A DNA stretch of 64,000 nt. It comes from Aquila chrysaetos chrysaetos (lineage: Eukaryota > Chordata > Aves > Accipitriformes > Accipitridae). The notes under the pieces were generated by a model. It did not search any database. It had not been told where the DNA came from and saw only the letters and a program-made list of their open reading frames with translations. The DNA is taken from positions 1 through 64,000 of the forward strand of contig NW_024470387.1 of assembly GCF_900496995.4 (NCBI RefSeq). Direction: 5' to 3'. The position numbers and the translations under genes were made by a program. Numbering within the stretch: position 1 is the stretch's first letter; each line of letters opens with the position of its first letter. Shown here piece by piece: positions 52,751 through 64,000 of this stretch.

Positions 52751-53520
52751 GACTGTCTTTTGTAAAAAAATCCTCACTGTATATGTTATCTTTCTATGTT
52801 ACAGGTGTAAACTTTGTAGAGAAAAGTGGTGGACACATTGCTCCTATGGGTATTCCCCTGGTGACATTTGCCACGAATGTTATAATTACGAACAGGAATT
52901 AATTGAGTAAGCATTACGTGTGGGAGTATCAACTTGGAAAATTATTAAAAAAAAAAACCAACAAAAAAACCACACAAAAAAACCCCCCCCAAAACCAAAA
53001 CAAACAAACAAACTCCAAAGAATGGTGGGATATTTTTGCTAAAGGCATAAACCCTGAGAGGTGTTACCTTTATGTAAATGAGTTATGCCCAACGAAAGCT
53101 GAAATAGTGCAAGTATCCCGCAGACGAACAGTGGTCAGAGTGGGGCGGGGAGCTGGGGAAGTGAAGGATACAAACTGGGACGCATATAAGTCAAAGCAAA
53201 GTAAATATAAAGGAGGTTCCCCTGAAGAATACGACTGCTGCCAAGAAGATGGTACACCTCGCTGCTCTAAGCAACAGAGTAGGCAGAGAAGAGGGCAGAG
53301 ACGTACTGCTGTGGGGATTAAGGTTGATGAACTACCTCCAGAGAAGGCTCACGGAGCCTCTTGACTTATTACTCCCAAACAAAATGTCCTCAGAGCTTCC
53401 CCAAAGTCTCCCATCTCTCACCAGGGATGAAGACAAAAATCAAAATGATTATCAGCACCCTCGGAACACCTATCGCAAGGGTAAAGGGACACCACTTTTC
53501 TCAAACTTGAGATTAAGCAC
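52751..53520 (+). pseudogene. ERV2 pre-env / env leader region
   Basis: After integrase comes a Cys-rich reading (CKLCREKWWTHC...) near 52,803-52,900, then an A/C-rich low-complexity insert at 52,943-53,012, then basic ORF pieces. The region ahead of the surface subunit encodes the long env leader in such elements. It is broken by stops and the insert. Confidence 0.5.
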
Positions 53521-54600
53521 TTGGATGATAGGACCGTTACTAATGCTAATAGGGACAACCCAAGGCAAAGGGAACCCCCACCAACCCTACAAATGGAGAC
53601 GCTCTATAGGTGGGAGGATCAAAAGATGCTACAGCAAGTAATTGCTGCCGGGGCCCCAAGCTTTAATCAATCCTTATGTCAAATCGTCCCCAGGAACCCA
53701 TGTCTACATAACTTAGGCTTTTACTTTTGTCCCAGTTCTAACCCTGGAAAGGGGTATTGCAACCATCCCGACTCTTACTATTGTGCTTATTGGGGTTGCG
53801 AAACTATAGCTTCTGATTGGATTCCTGGGGGAGGTCCAGATAAATTCCAGTCTGTAGGGTGGGGGCCTCATGGATGTACACCTGCCTCACAGGGTTGGGA
53901 TGGAAGCCAAACAGGACTATGGAGTGGAAATTGCCCATATATTTATATTAATGTAACCAACCCGAAAGATCCTGCTTGGTTAACCGGGAGAACATGGGGA
54001 GTCAGACTTTGGAAACCAGGCACAGATTCAGGAGGAATAATTACGATAAGGAAAGAGCTGGTGCCAAATGAACCCTCTGGTGTAGGACCAAATTCGGTCG
54101 TAGCAGAGGAAGATGATAGTAACAGTATTGTACAGACTGCTACTATCCTCCCTAACATAGACATCGCTGAAAACAATATCTCGGGCGTATCAACAAAAAT
54201 CAACCCATTGTGGGATATGCTCCAAGCCAGTTATCAGGTACTGAATGCCGCCCACCCTAATATGACTGAGCATTGTTGGTTGTGTTACGACATTCGACCG
54301 CCCTTTTATGAAGCTATTGGGGTGGACAGTAGATTTAAAAAGTCCAACAGAACAAACCCAGCTCAGTGCGTGTGGAATAAAGAATCCGGACGTAAACAAG
54401 GGATAACAATGTCTCAAGTATCGGGAAAAGGAAAGTGTATCGGAAATGTCCCAAAGGACAAACGACACCTGTGTAACACAACTCGCAGATCAGGAGAAAT
54501 AACAGCTGAGTGGTTAATTCCTGCAGATAATACTAAGTGGATTTGCTCCCAAACTGGGGTTACACCTTGTATATCCCTAAAGGTCTTTATCAGAAGTAGT
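53521..54600 (+). pseudogene. ERV2 envelope surface subunit, frame-broken
   Basis: Retroviral surface glycoprotein region. A signal-peptide-like stretch (MIGPLLMLIGTTQG at about 53,524-53,565) is in one frame and the bulk of the subunit in another, so a frame change lies near 53,600. The body has many Cys residues, N-glycosylation sites and the CWLC motif (about 54,274-54,285), which in gammaretroviral-type envelopes links covalently to the transmembrane subunit. The main frame is open for nearly 400 codons to 54,705. As it stands it does not give a complete envelope protein. Confidence 0.75.
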
Positions 54601-55060
54601 ATTACAAAACAGACGGGGCTTGGACTTAATGTTCATGCAGCAGGGGGGGGTTATGTGCAGCCCTACGGGAGGAGTGTTGTGTATATGTTGACCATACTGG
54701 GATAGTTAGAGATACAATGGCCAAGCTACGGGAGGGGTTAGAAAAAACGGAAAAAAGACTGGGAAGTACAACAGAACTGGTCTGAATCCATGTTTAATTA
54801 TTCACCCTGGTTAACCACCCTATTGTCAACCGTTGCAGGACCTCTTATTTTGTTGATCTTATTTTTGACTTTTGGGCCATGCATTTTTAATAAGTTGATC
54901 GCTGTTGTTAAAGGGCGCTTAGAAGCTGCACATTTAATGCTGCTACGAAAGCAATATGAACAGATCGGAGATGGAGGAATTACTCCTATCCTTGGGCGAG
55001 CAGAAGAAGCATTGGATCGATTTAATGAACAAAATCAGGATAAAATAGAAAAGGGGGGAT
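54601..55060 (+). pseudogene. ERV2 envelope transmembrane subunit, frame-broken
   Basis: The transmembrane subunit is split over frames. A gammaretroviral-type CX6CC motif is present near 54,655-54,681 but lies after a G-run frame change, and a stop follows near 54,783. The downstream open piece (54,790-55,065) holds the hydrophobic membrane anchor ([20 protein letters not shown]) and a cytoplasmic tail. It is followed by the polypurine tract AAAAGGGGGGAT. Confidence 0.75.
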
Positions 55061-55567
55061 TGTAATGAACGGGTTAACTTTGTTCATGAAATCAAGAAGG
55101 GGGAAGAGACACATGGAGAGTTAACATATGCCTGGTGTAAATAACAAAGCTTGCTTAAGTGACGCGTAAAGGTCACGGGAAGAGGGCAATGGCTATAACT
55201 TACTAGATAAGGGGCGGGGAAAGAACAACAGCTATAACTTACTGGATAAGGAGAGGAAGGACAAGAGCTGCAATTTACCAAGACTATATTTCTCCATACT
55301 CATCCTTGAGAAAATTACCGAATCTGCATAGCAACAGACCTGCACGAGTGAAGAAAGAAGAAGCAGGACAAGGCGGAGACTTACAAGAAAGGGGTACAAG
55401 CAATGTATAGAAGGAATGTAACGGTAACATAAAGTTGCGGGCCTATGGCGGAGCGTTGCCTCCCCGGCCGCCCAGCGCTGTTTTGCTCTCTTATCGCTTG
55501 CTAATAAAGTCGATTTTTTTATCCAATACAAATTGGCTCCTCCAATTTGTCACGAGCGTTTATAACA
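55061..55567 (+). mobile_element. ERV2 3' LTR (family F)
   Basis: 507 bp from TGTAATGAACGGG to GTTTATAACA, directly after the polypurine tract; AATAAA at 55,503-55,508. The next bases, GGGAGGAGCGGG, equal copy A at 30,989, so copy A keeps the uninserted flank. Confidence 0.9.
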
Positions 55568-55608
55568 GGGAGGAGCGGGGGGGGGGGGGGGGGGGGGGGC
55601 TCCGGCGC

Positions 55609-56357
55609 TGTCACGGTCCACTCGGTGGACTCGTGATGGTTCGTTTGCCACGATCTCGAAAGTGCAAAATTCAGGTGACCAACACCAAAGGGGATAGCAG
55701 TAATCACACAGTAAAACTTTATTGTATTGCCTGTGAAGAGGCACGCGATACTTAGAGATGGGTGAAAGGAAGGAGAAAAGTAAAGTAAAGTTTAGAGAGA
55801 GGAGAAAGAGAGGTTATAGCTACCACCGCTGATCTCAAGGCGTCCTAACGGTCCCGGGTCCAGCTACTGCTGCGTCGTCGATCGTCGAGGTCCTTGGTGG
55901 GGAAGCTTCAAATGCCCACTGTTCAGAAGTCCTCTTTTATGCCTAGTAACACACCTTGCTCCACCTCCGCCTCAGGAGTCTCCCGCCCCTCTCGGAATAC
56001 AATTATCATATCTCCGCCCTTCTCGAGCGAGGGTCGGTGTCCGAGGCGTGGTAAGTCTTGGAGGCGGGTAGCCTTCGACCAGGAGGTGTGCTTTGGTATT
56101 ACAATGAAGCAAAGTTCGTCTAGAGTTCACGATCTCTTCATCGATGTTACGGCAACGGTCGCAATCCATCCTTTTTGACAGTAGCTGTGCGGTTATCTCT
56201 AAGGGCTCTGGCCAGGTACCTTCCAGGAGCCTCGTACCGCACGTTCTGTCCTTGGGATCGGCCGCTGCGCTCCACACAGGCCGTTGTCAGGTAACGTGCT
56301 GTTCGTGTTCCCGATGACAGTGTTGAGACAATGCGGATCTTCTGACCGACTCTGACA
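55609..56357 (-). mobile_element. Solo LTR, family B, minus orientation (copy B)
   Basis: Uninterrupted counterpart of 31,019-32,429. The left target duplication has mutated to GGCGC, the right is still GGCGG. It contains the empty GATAC site (55,747-55,751). Confidence 0.9.
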
Positions 56358-57243
56358 GGCGGGGAACGGGTGTGCGCGGGGGCGGCAAGGGAAGGGCTGC
56401 CGCCGGGGAGCGCGGCGAGCGGAGCGGAGCGGAGCGGAGCGGAGCGGGCTGCCCTGCCCTGCGCTGCCCTGCCCTGCGCTGCCCTGCCCTGCCCGGGGGT
56501 GCCCGCGGGCCGAGCCCCTCCGCCGCGGCGGGCTGCTGAGGAGAGCGGCAGCGGGCGGCGGCGGGCGAAGTCGGGCGGCGGAGGGGGGCGGCGGGCGAGG
56601 GCGGGGGGGGGCAGCGGGCGCCCCCGCCGCCCGACTTCGCCCGCCGCCGCCGCCGCCGCCGCCTCCCCGGGCGGACCCTTCGCCGCCGCCGTGGCCGTGG
56701 CCGGCCGGCGGCGGGCGGTCCGGCGGCGCGACGCGCAAAGAGTTAAGGTGCCGTCCGGGGCGGGAGGGCGGTGGGAGCGCGGTGCCCCTCTCCCTCTTTG
56801 CGGACTAGTTGGAGTGACGCTGCGATCGTCTCGTTTCCCTTCGAGCTTCGCCTGCTGCCGCCGCCGCTCCAGCGCCGAGCCGGGAGCCGCGGAGCGGAGA
56901 GCGCAGGCTGAGGCTCCGCCGACTCCTGCCGAGAAATCCCCCGTCTTTATGCCGTGATCTCCCAGCCCGGCCAGGCACCGGGGGCGCGGGGTGGGGTGGG
57001 GGGGACTGCGGGCTCTCGCCAGCCCTCCCGCCGCACACCTCTTCGGGGGGCTTCCCCCCCTCCTTCCTCCGGGGCGATTTGTCGGGCTCCCCCCCTCTTC
57101 TGCCAGCAGCACCAGCAGCGCCAGCAGCGCCAGCAGCACCAGCAGCAGCAGCAGCACCAGCAGCAGGGCTGTCCTCCCCTCTGTGCCGCCTCCTCCTCCT
57201 CCTCGGCATCGTGTATGCACAGCAACAAAAATATATCCCCAGC
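56358..57243. other. GC-rich CAG-repeat segment (copy B)
   Basis: Counterpart of 32,435-33,330; the triplet run at 57,103-57,165 is about 18 bp shorter and the GAGCG/CTGCC words differ in number. No gene called. Confidence 0.5.
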
Positions 57244-57436
57244 GCAGCCCTCGAGCCGAGACTGGAGCAGCTCACCGGATCTTTTTGGTCTCGGTACTTT
57301 GATTAAGGCTTTGGTATTTGACTATTGATTCTGGATATGAGCTTTTGATCTCCGACTGATTCTGCTTGGTATTCTGACTCAGGCTCTGATATTTGACTTC
57401 CCGATTTCTGATTTTTGTATACTGAAGGCGTTGATA

Positions 57437-58393
57437 ATGGGAGCGGGACAGTCAAGTGAACTCCCTCAAAGATCACCTCTGGGGTGTGTTTTAAAGCACT
57501 GGAAACAGCTGGGGGGGTGTTTCGGGTAGTAACATGCGGAGAGAAGGTTTGATTTAATATTGTAATCATTGGTGGCCTCCGTATAAGCTCGATGAAGGGA
57601 AAAGTGGCCTGTGAATGGGACGCTAAATTGTAACCACCATGTTAGAACTGATGTTATTTTTGAGACGGGAGCAGAAACGGGATGAAGTTATGTAGTGTGA
57701 TTTGTTCTTTACCTTGAAGAAATCATCCTGAGTGACAGAAGGATTGTGGAATTAATATACCACCCAGCGATCCTTTTGTGCTATCTTCAGAAAAAGAAGG
57801 AAACAAAAAAGGTGACAACAAGCTCAAAAAGTGTTGTTCCCCATGTGGTACTGGGCAAAGATGCTTCTACTGTGGATTTAAATAACTGGAAAATAGCAGC
57901 TGGGAGCTATCGGGGAAAACCCCGATCAAACAGCCCATGCTTTTGAAACAACGATTCAGACTCAGGATCCTGATTAGAAAGAGATACGAGTAATAATGAA
58001 TGTAGTTTTTGATAGTACAAAAAGAGATATGATCCGGAGGGTTGCTAAAACCCAGGTAAAAGCACAAGTGGCTTCTGGAGTATTGCAGGGAACAGTGGAA
58101 CAAAATTTTCCATCTGCTGATCCCAAATGAGATCCTAATAACTTGGCTCAGAGCAGACTGCTGGATCAATATTAAAAATGGATTCTATTCGGAATCAGAA
58201 ATGCTATGCCTAAGGCAATTCAGATTAAAAGATGCTGCTAAGAAATATACTAATATGGATCCTGAGTCTGAAGAAGGAAAAGCTCAGTTGGCTCCTTTCT
58301 TTACAGGACAAGCCTCTGATGATACCAGAAAGAAATTACAAAAAATTACAAGGAGCAGTGACGTGTGGAAACAGACTCCACAACCAGCGGGAT
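57437..58393 (+). pseudogene. ERV1 gag, 5' part (copy B)
   Basis: Same start (MGAGQSSELPQRSPLG) and same stops as copy A plus one-base differences (for example an extra G near 57,515). Interrupted at 58,394 by the reverse LTR. Confidence 0.8.
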
Positions 58394-58884
58394 TGTAAAG
58401 TAGGTATGTTCATTCGGCGCTGGGCAGCACGGGGGGGTAGTCCCACCAAAGTCGTGCGCGCCCGACTCGGCAGTTCGCTTCAAGTTTATACAGTCAAGTG
58501 TTACATATTCACAATACGCCTATACATATGCATGACCTGTCCCCGCTTCATATTAAAATTAGCTCCGAGAGGTCATTTCCATAGTCTCCTCTCAACTGCG
58601 CTTGCGCAGTGCCTCTTTATGGTGGCGTCTGGGTGGTCGCAGAGATGAAGACAGATGACTCCTCTTCGTCACCGCTAGTGACCTCTTTTCTTGCGCGGGC
58701 TCGGTGCTTTCTTGGCATTCACCCAGCCCGCAGACCATCTTGGCTGGCTCTTGGGGCCAGCTCTTCTTATCAAGGACTGTCTCTATGTCAGCTAATTTCA
58801 ACAATGTAATGCGCTAAACAGCATCTTTCATATCCCCTTTATTATGTCTACTGAGATTCTTTTGACTCCCCTTGTCTCAGCAGA
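58394..58884 (-). mobile_element. LTR family D with polypurine tract inside gag (copy B)
   Basis: Counterpart of 34,495-34,985 at the same gag position, with several one-base indels (around 58,622-58,640 and 58,725-58,740). Confidence 0.7.
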
Positions 58885-59654
58885 TTCTCGAGACTGGGGA
58901 AAATTATTATAAGTTTGCTTGGGTGGCATATAGAAATAGAGATGAATTACAGAGTAAAAATGAATGCAAGGTTAACAGCTGCTCTGGAAGTAGCAGCTGG
59001 TGTGGGACGAAGCAGAGGGAGTTATTCCTCGAGGAAGGGGATGTGGTCGAAGAATGGGATGAGGGAGAGGAACTGGACTGGGGTCACCAGTGGGATTCAG
59101 CCAGCCCCTGGGCCCGAATCAGTGTGCACACTGTAAACAAGAAGGACACTGGAAAGGGGAACGTCCCCTGAGACCCGCAAGGTCACAGTGATCCCAATTT
59201 CGACCGCAAAATCTCAGCAAGTTCCCCTTTTCTTGGGAAAGTTGAGTAAAAAGTATCTGGCAGGGACCGGAGGGGAGTCTCCAGCAGAACCTCTGGTTAC
59301 AGCTAACCTGGGAGAACAGAAAATTGAAATTTTTAGTTGACACTGGAGCCACCTTTCAGTTTTAAAACACCTTAAAGGGGGAATTAAGTTCTGAAGAAAT
59401 TAGTGGTGTTGGTGCGACAGGTGAACGAGAGACCAGACCCTTTTTTAAAAACCTTTGACATGAAATTAGGAAAGCAATGGGTCACTCCTCAGTTTCTGTG
59501 TTTGCCAAATCCTCCTAAACCCCTGTTAGGGAGAGACCTACTTGAGAAATTGGAAGCAGAAATTAAATTTAAAAATGGTGAGATTAAAATTCTAATTCCA
59601 GAAACTGAACATATCGAAGCAGTGGCTTTGTTCTTACAGTACGGTCACCGAAAG
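58885..59654 (+). pseudogene. ERV1 nucleocapsid and protease (copy B)
   Basis: The zinc knuckle again lacks the fourth Cys (Arg codon), so this change predates the duplication. The third residue of the knuckle differs (CAHCK-type reading against CARCK). Extra and missing bases near the DTG (59,325-59,345) shift the protease frame, which is open again from about 59,460 to LLGRDLLEKL. Confidence 0.75.
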
Positions 59655-60421
59655 TAGAGGAATCATACCAGTCGAAGTAAATAATGCTGTAATTCCAGTC
59701 GTCTGGGCCGGGGAAGTTCCTGGTAAATCCAAAGAGCGGAGCCTGTGAGAATTGATTTAAAGCCAGGATCGAGTCCGGTAAGAATTCAACAATATCCCCT
59801 AAAACTGGAAAGTCGGAAGGGGGTTAGTACCGATAATACAAAAATTTCTAAAGTACAAATTGTTAATAGAATGTGAATCCAAATATAATACCCCAATCTT
59901 GCCTGTTAAAAAGGCTAATGGAAAAGATTACAGGCTGGTTCAAGACCTCAGAGCAATAAATCAAATAGTACAAGATATTCATCCAGTAGTAGCAAATCCT
60001 AATACTTTGTTAACAACCCTAACAGAGAAACAAGAACGGCTCACAGTGTTAGACTTAAAAGATGCCTTCTTCTGTATTCCCTTGGATCCCAATAGTCAAG
60101 AGCTTTTTGCTTTTGAATGGGAAAATCCTGAGACTGGGAGAAAAACACAATATACGTGGACAGTCTTGCCTCAAGGCTTTAAGAACAGCCCTACCATTTT
60201 TTGGAAATCAACTGGCACGAGAATTAGAGATTTGGAAGAAAGCAAATAATCAAGGAATCTTGTTGCAATATGTGGATGATTTATTAATTGCAGCTGAGAC
60301 AGAAGAACAATGCACAAAGTTAACTATTAGCCTGTTTGAACTTTTGGGGAATCGGTGGATATCGAGTGTCAAAAGAAAAAGCCCAAATAACCCAGAAAGA
60401 AGTAACTTACTTGAGTTTTGA
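59655..60421 (+). pseudogene. ERV1 reverse transcriptase (copy B)
   Basis: Same RT as copy A, but a T run of six in place of five near 60,196-60,201 splits the frame between QGFKNSPT and the YVDD part; another one-base loss is near 59,738. YVDD is at about 60,270. Non-functional. Confidence 0.8.
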
Positions 60422-62221
60422 AATCCTGAAAGGACAGAGACAATCAGGGACTGAGAGAAAGGAGGCAATCGGTCGTCTCCCTGAACCTAAGACTCTAAAA
60501 GAATTGCGAGCATTTCTGGGAAGGGTTGGGTCGTGTCACCTGTGAATTGCAAATTATAGCTTGCTGGTCCGACCTTTATACGAGCAGCTCAAAACCTCAA
60601 ACAATGGATTTATAGATTGGACTGATGCCGGGAAAGCTGCTTTCAAACAACTAAAACAGGCTTGAATGGAGGCACCAGCCCTAGGCCTGCCAGATCTCAC
60701 AAAGACATTTGAACTCTTTACTCATGAAAGAAAAAAGTATAGCCCTGGGTGTCCCGGTCCAATATCTGGGACCAAGTCGGCGAGCTGTGGCCTACTTCTC
60801 AAAACAATTAGACAATGTGAGTCTGGGATGGCCCGGTTGTCTGAGAGCCGTCGCTGCAGCTGTGCTATTGATCCAAGAAGCTCGCGAGTTCACCCTAGGA
60901 CAAAGAATTACAGTGTACGTTCCCCACATGGTGATCACTGCGCTCGAACAGAAAGGGGGGCATTGGTTATCCCCTAGTAGAATGCGGAAATACCAAGTGG
61001 TGTTGTTGGAGCAAGACGATGTTTATTTACTTAAAAACTACTATTGTTAACCCTGCTGTGTTTTTAACAACTGATCAAGTTGAAGGAGAACCGGAACGTG
61101 ACCGCCTGCAGACAACTGAAGAAGTCTATTCCAGCCGCCCAGATCTCTGAGACGCACCACTGGAAGAAGCGGATTGGGAGCTATATACCGACGGAAGCAG
61201 TTTCATCCGTGAAGGAAAACGTTTATCAGGATATGTGGTAACCACTACTGAAAAGGTAACTGAATCACGAGCTTTGCCTTCAAATGTATCTGCCCAAAAG
61301 GCTGAATTGATAGCTCTCACTCGAGCACTGGAACTAAGTCAAGGAAAGCGAGTCAACATTTGGACAGACTCAAAGTATGCTTTCGGAGTAGTACGTGCAC
61401 ATGGAGCAATATGGAAAAAACAGGACTGTTATCTGCACAAGGAACCACCATTCAGCATGCAGAACAAATACTGAAATTGTTAGAAGCCATTCAAAAGCCA
61501 ACAGCAGTCATGATAATACACCGTAAAACACATCAGTCAGGTAGGACTGTCCCTGAAACAGGTAACCGATTGGCTGACAGAGCTGCTAAAGAGGCTGCAG
61601 AAAAAGACATCCTAACACTAGTTCCAGAGAAAGTGTAAATTTACCCAAAGATGCTCCAAATTATAATGAAAAAGGTGAAGAATTAGTTATTAAATTGCAG
61701 GCTAATAAAAACTGAAACAGGATGGGCTGTAACAGCAAGAGGTCAAATAATAGTCCCGCCTGCAATAATGAGAGAAATTGCCCGGGCTGAACATAACAAA
61801 GTACACTGGGGAAGAGAAAACCTTATTAAGCATTTACAAAAGTGTATTTCGTAAGAGATATGACAAAAATTATTTGAATAATTACAAGTAGATGTGAAAT
61901 TTGTATATGTAATAATGCCAAAAACCAATAATAAAATCATTTTTTTAATTACTAAGCAAGGAAATTCTCCAGGAAAATATTGGCAAATTGATTTTACAGA
62001 ATTGCTTCAAAACGAAGGATATTGATATGTCCTAGTTCTAGTTGATAGCTGTACTGGGTAGCCTGAAGCTTCCCCTTGTCGCACCAACAAAGCAAGAGAA
62101 GTAGTTATCATCATTGTTATAATCTGTGTCGCATTTAGCTGTCTTAAACAAGCTGTGACTCAACCTATGTTCAAGTGAGACTACTAAAAGAATTAGTAGC
62201 CTCAAACAGAAAGGGGGGAAT
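60422..62221 (+). pseudogene. ERV1 RNase H and integrase remnant (copy B)
   Basis: RNase H pieces (YTDGSS near 61,182; DSKYAFGVVR near 61,365) and the same integrase-to-env-tail deletion as in copy A, ending in AGAAAGGGGGG just before the LTR. Stops are shared with copy A. Confidence 0.75.
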
Positions 62222-62885
62222 TGATAGCATATTTCCATACATTCTGCATGGTATGTCTAAATATTTGGGTGGTTTTAATATTTTGTACCAGCCGTGGAAA
62301 CTGGTTTGCTGCTAGGTGACTGTAGAAGTGAGATCTGGTAAATAATTATTAGAAATCTTACACTAACGCTATGACTGAAACAATAGACAAGAGTATAGCC
62401 GAGCAATTAACTGGTAGAGGTAGTTACTCCTAAGTTTTGCAGTTCTTTGCTCTTAGGACTACATGTTCCTGTACGCTAGATGAGAGCAATGCTGAAACAG
62501 ACCACATGTGATTGAAGCTGCGGTAAGCTTCCAGGTCAAGGAACAAGGACAGGAATAGGACTTCAAGGACAGCCGACAAGAACTTCCCATGGGTCGGTGG
62601 TCGCAAAAGCAGCCCTTCGACTCAAAGGGATCCTTCATTGCGCGTGATCGGATGTAGGCAGTACAGTACTGCGATAATCGGTTCCAATCATTTTTATGTA
62701 TATGTATCCTAATCGGACTAATAGGCAATTAGTTATTCTATATAACCTGTTTGTGCTAAAGCTGTGGCGTGCACGCTAGGTGGAACTATCCCCCGCGCAC
62801 CCAGCGCTGCAATAAAGAATGCCTGCTTTCTAAAACTCCAAAACGAGTCCCGGAGGGTTTCTTCTACCGGCTTTTCGGTATCACA
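62222..62885 (+). mobile_element. ERV1 3' LTR (family A), copy B
   Basis: 664 bp, TGATAGCATATTTCC to GGTATCACA; AATAAA at 62,811-62,816. Few differences from 38,315-38,979. Confidence 0.9.
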
Positions 62886-63205
62886 GCAAGTGGCCTGCGG
62901 AGATGGGGGAGACAGCGGGGTGAGACGGACCCACTGAGCCTCCCTGCCCGGCCAAGCCCCCCCTCCAGCCAGGCAGCCCCCGCCGGTGACACGGCCATCA
63001 CCGCACGCAGCGCCGGGGTGGCGTGGGCAGGATGGGACTGCGAGAGGGACACCTCCGGGGTCCACAGCTGTCCCCGCTGCCAGGGGACACGCGGTGCCGG
63101 GGGGCACAACGTTGGGGACGCAGCGTCCGCCGGCGCCGGGGACAGCGCCACAGCCAGCGGGTGTCCGCAGGGGCTGGTGCGGCGAGATCCCAGGCACGGC
63201 CAGCC

Positions 63206-63605
63206 CTTGGGTTGTCCCCAAACACGGCCATCCCCTGGGATGTCCCCTCATGTCCCCAGCCTGGCCAGGGCCTGGGTGTCCCCTTGTGTCCCCAACGTGT
63301 CCATCCCTTGGGATGTCCCCAACCTCTCCATCCCTCGGCGTGTCTCCACCATGTCCCCAACCTGTCCAGCCTCTGCATGTCCCCAGCTTGGTCATCCCTT
63401 GGGGCGTCCCCTTGTGTCCCCAGACTGTCCACCCCTGGGGTGTCCCCGTTTCCCCAGCCTGTCTGTCCCCTGGGGTGTCCCCTTGTGTCCCCAACCTGTC
63501 CACCCCTGGGGTGTCCCCGTTTCCCCCAACATGTCCACCCTCGGGGTGCCCCCCCCCGTCCCCAGCCTGTCCACCCTCAGGCTGCCCCCGCCGTGTCCCC
63601 AGGGT
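63206..63605 (+). repeat. GTGTCCCC minisatellite (copy B)
   Basis: Shorter counterpart of 39,300-39,780, missing about two units around the CAGACTGTCCACCCCTGGGG words. Confidence 0.8.
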
Positions 63606-63647
63606 GGCCGCCCCCCCCTCTCCCCCCAGTCCCGCCGCAGCCCTCAC

Positions 63648-63817
63648 CCAGGCAGTAGGCGCCCCGTAGGGCGGGGGGGCCGGAGCAGGGGGGGGTCCCC
63701 GCGGCGGGGCCGCAGCAGGTCGCCGAGGGCCGCCGCGTCCCAGCGGTACAGCAGGTCCAGCAGCGCCAGCCCCGGCACCCGCAGCGCCACGTTGGCCACC
63801 GCCTCCAGCCGCGCCAT
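63648..63817 (-). CDS. First coding exon of unidentified gene (copy B)
   Basis: Same MARLEAVANVALRVPGLALL exon and GTGAGG donor as 39,816-39,988, three bases shorter in a C run so that the frame is kept. The window ends before the promoter motifs seen in copy A, so whether this copy has them is unknown. Confidence 0.6.
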
Positions 63818-64000
63818 GGCCGGGGGGGGGTCGGGGAAGGGGGTCCGGGGTTGGGGGGGGGTCCCCGCGTCCCGCAGCCCCGCCCGGGGGGACAGGGGGG
63901 ACCCCCGACGCCGCCCCGGCCGGCTCCTCCGGCCCGGCAGGGGGCACGCGTCCCGCGCCCAGCAAGGGCCCGTCTGCCTCTCGCCGGGGCCCGGCCGCCT

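Larger units (their letters stand above)
41840..64000 (+). repeat. Tandem segmental duplication, copy B (incomplete)
   Basis: Direct repeat of copy A, beginning at position 41,840 inside the LTR at 41,393-42,109 and still running at the window end, where it matches copy A at about 40,165. It differs from A by a larger 42-bp array, an extra provirus (ERV2) and many one-base indels in homopolymers. The head-to-tail order predicts that the unit would end about 1.7 kb beyond the window. Confidence 0.9.

Noticed and set aside
22565-64000. Idea that the ERV-rich, duplicated region is from the female-specific W chromosome
   Set aside because: A sperm-chromatin gene cluster would be out of place on W, and nothing in the sequence shows sex linkage.
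1-64000. tRNA, rRNA and small RNA genes
   Set aside because: No cloverleaf with A/B box or recognisable rRNA/snRNA sequence was noticed by eye; a covariance-model search would be needed to exclude them.

Overview
The window reads as avian nuclear DNA. It holds a CR1 LINE reverse-transcriptase fragment, an LTR that resembles the common neoavian ERVL-type LTR, many other avian-style ERV remnants, GC-rich CpG islands and a vertebrate H2A.Z gene. The species cannot be named from the sequence. Only a few host genes can be supported; most of the window is retroviral sequence, tandem repeats and one large tandem duplication.

Layout. Positions 1-1,660 are the 3' end of a decayed provirus (integrase tail and env remnant). 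A CpG island (1,690-3,300) is followed by a 1.5-kb polypyrimidine tract and one arm of a ~930-bp inverted repeat (5,848-6,776). A minus-strand H2A.Z gene (H2AZ2-like, coding exons 8,227-9,463) has a probable CCAAT-rich CpG-island promoter at 12,240-13,680. A solo LTR lies at 14,382-15,147, then mostly unique non-coding DNA, then the second inverted-repeat arm (21,638-22,562).

From 22,565 to the end the window is a tandem segmental duplication: copy A 22,565-41,839, copy B 41,840 to beyond 64,000. Each copy carries GC-rich unique DNA, a CR1 fragment, a solo LTR, a cluster of protamine-like genes, a defective gag-pol provirus (ERV1) and the first exon of a minus-strand gene.

The protamine-like cluster is the main discovery. 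Two kinds of tiny Arg-rich genes are arranged head to head. One is a minus-strand 59-codon ORF with a TATA element 70 bp upstream and AATAAA downstream (28,269-28,448; 47,602-47,781). The other is a plus-strand two-exon gene with a 136-bp intron and ATTAAA (29,995-30,295; its copy-B partner has ATG changed to ACG). A second minus-strand gene unit has turned into a 42-bp minisatellite that codes, in one frame, for a Tyr-Arg-Arg-Ser-Arg-Trp / Cys-Cys repeat of 14 residues. The minus-strand paralogues differ strongly, mostly at amino-acid-changing sites, in their N-terminal halves, while their flanks are nearly identical. By family logic these proteins would compact sperm chromatin; that role is inferred.

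The paralogous copies date the insertions. A 658-bp LTR is present only in copy A, with the exact empty site in copy B. A second provirus (ERV2, with an open 319-aa integrase ORF) is present only in copy B. ERV1 and the other solo LTRs are in both copies and so predate the duplication. Copy B has many one-base homopolymer differences, so some frameshifts there may be assembly errors.
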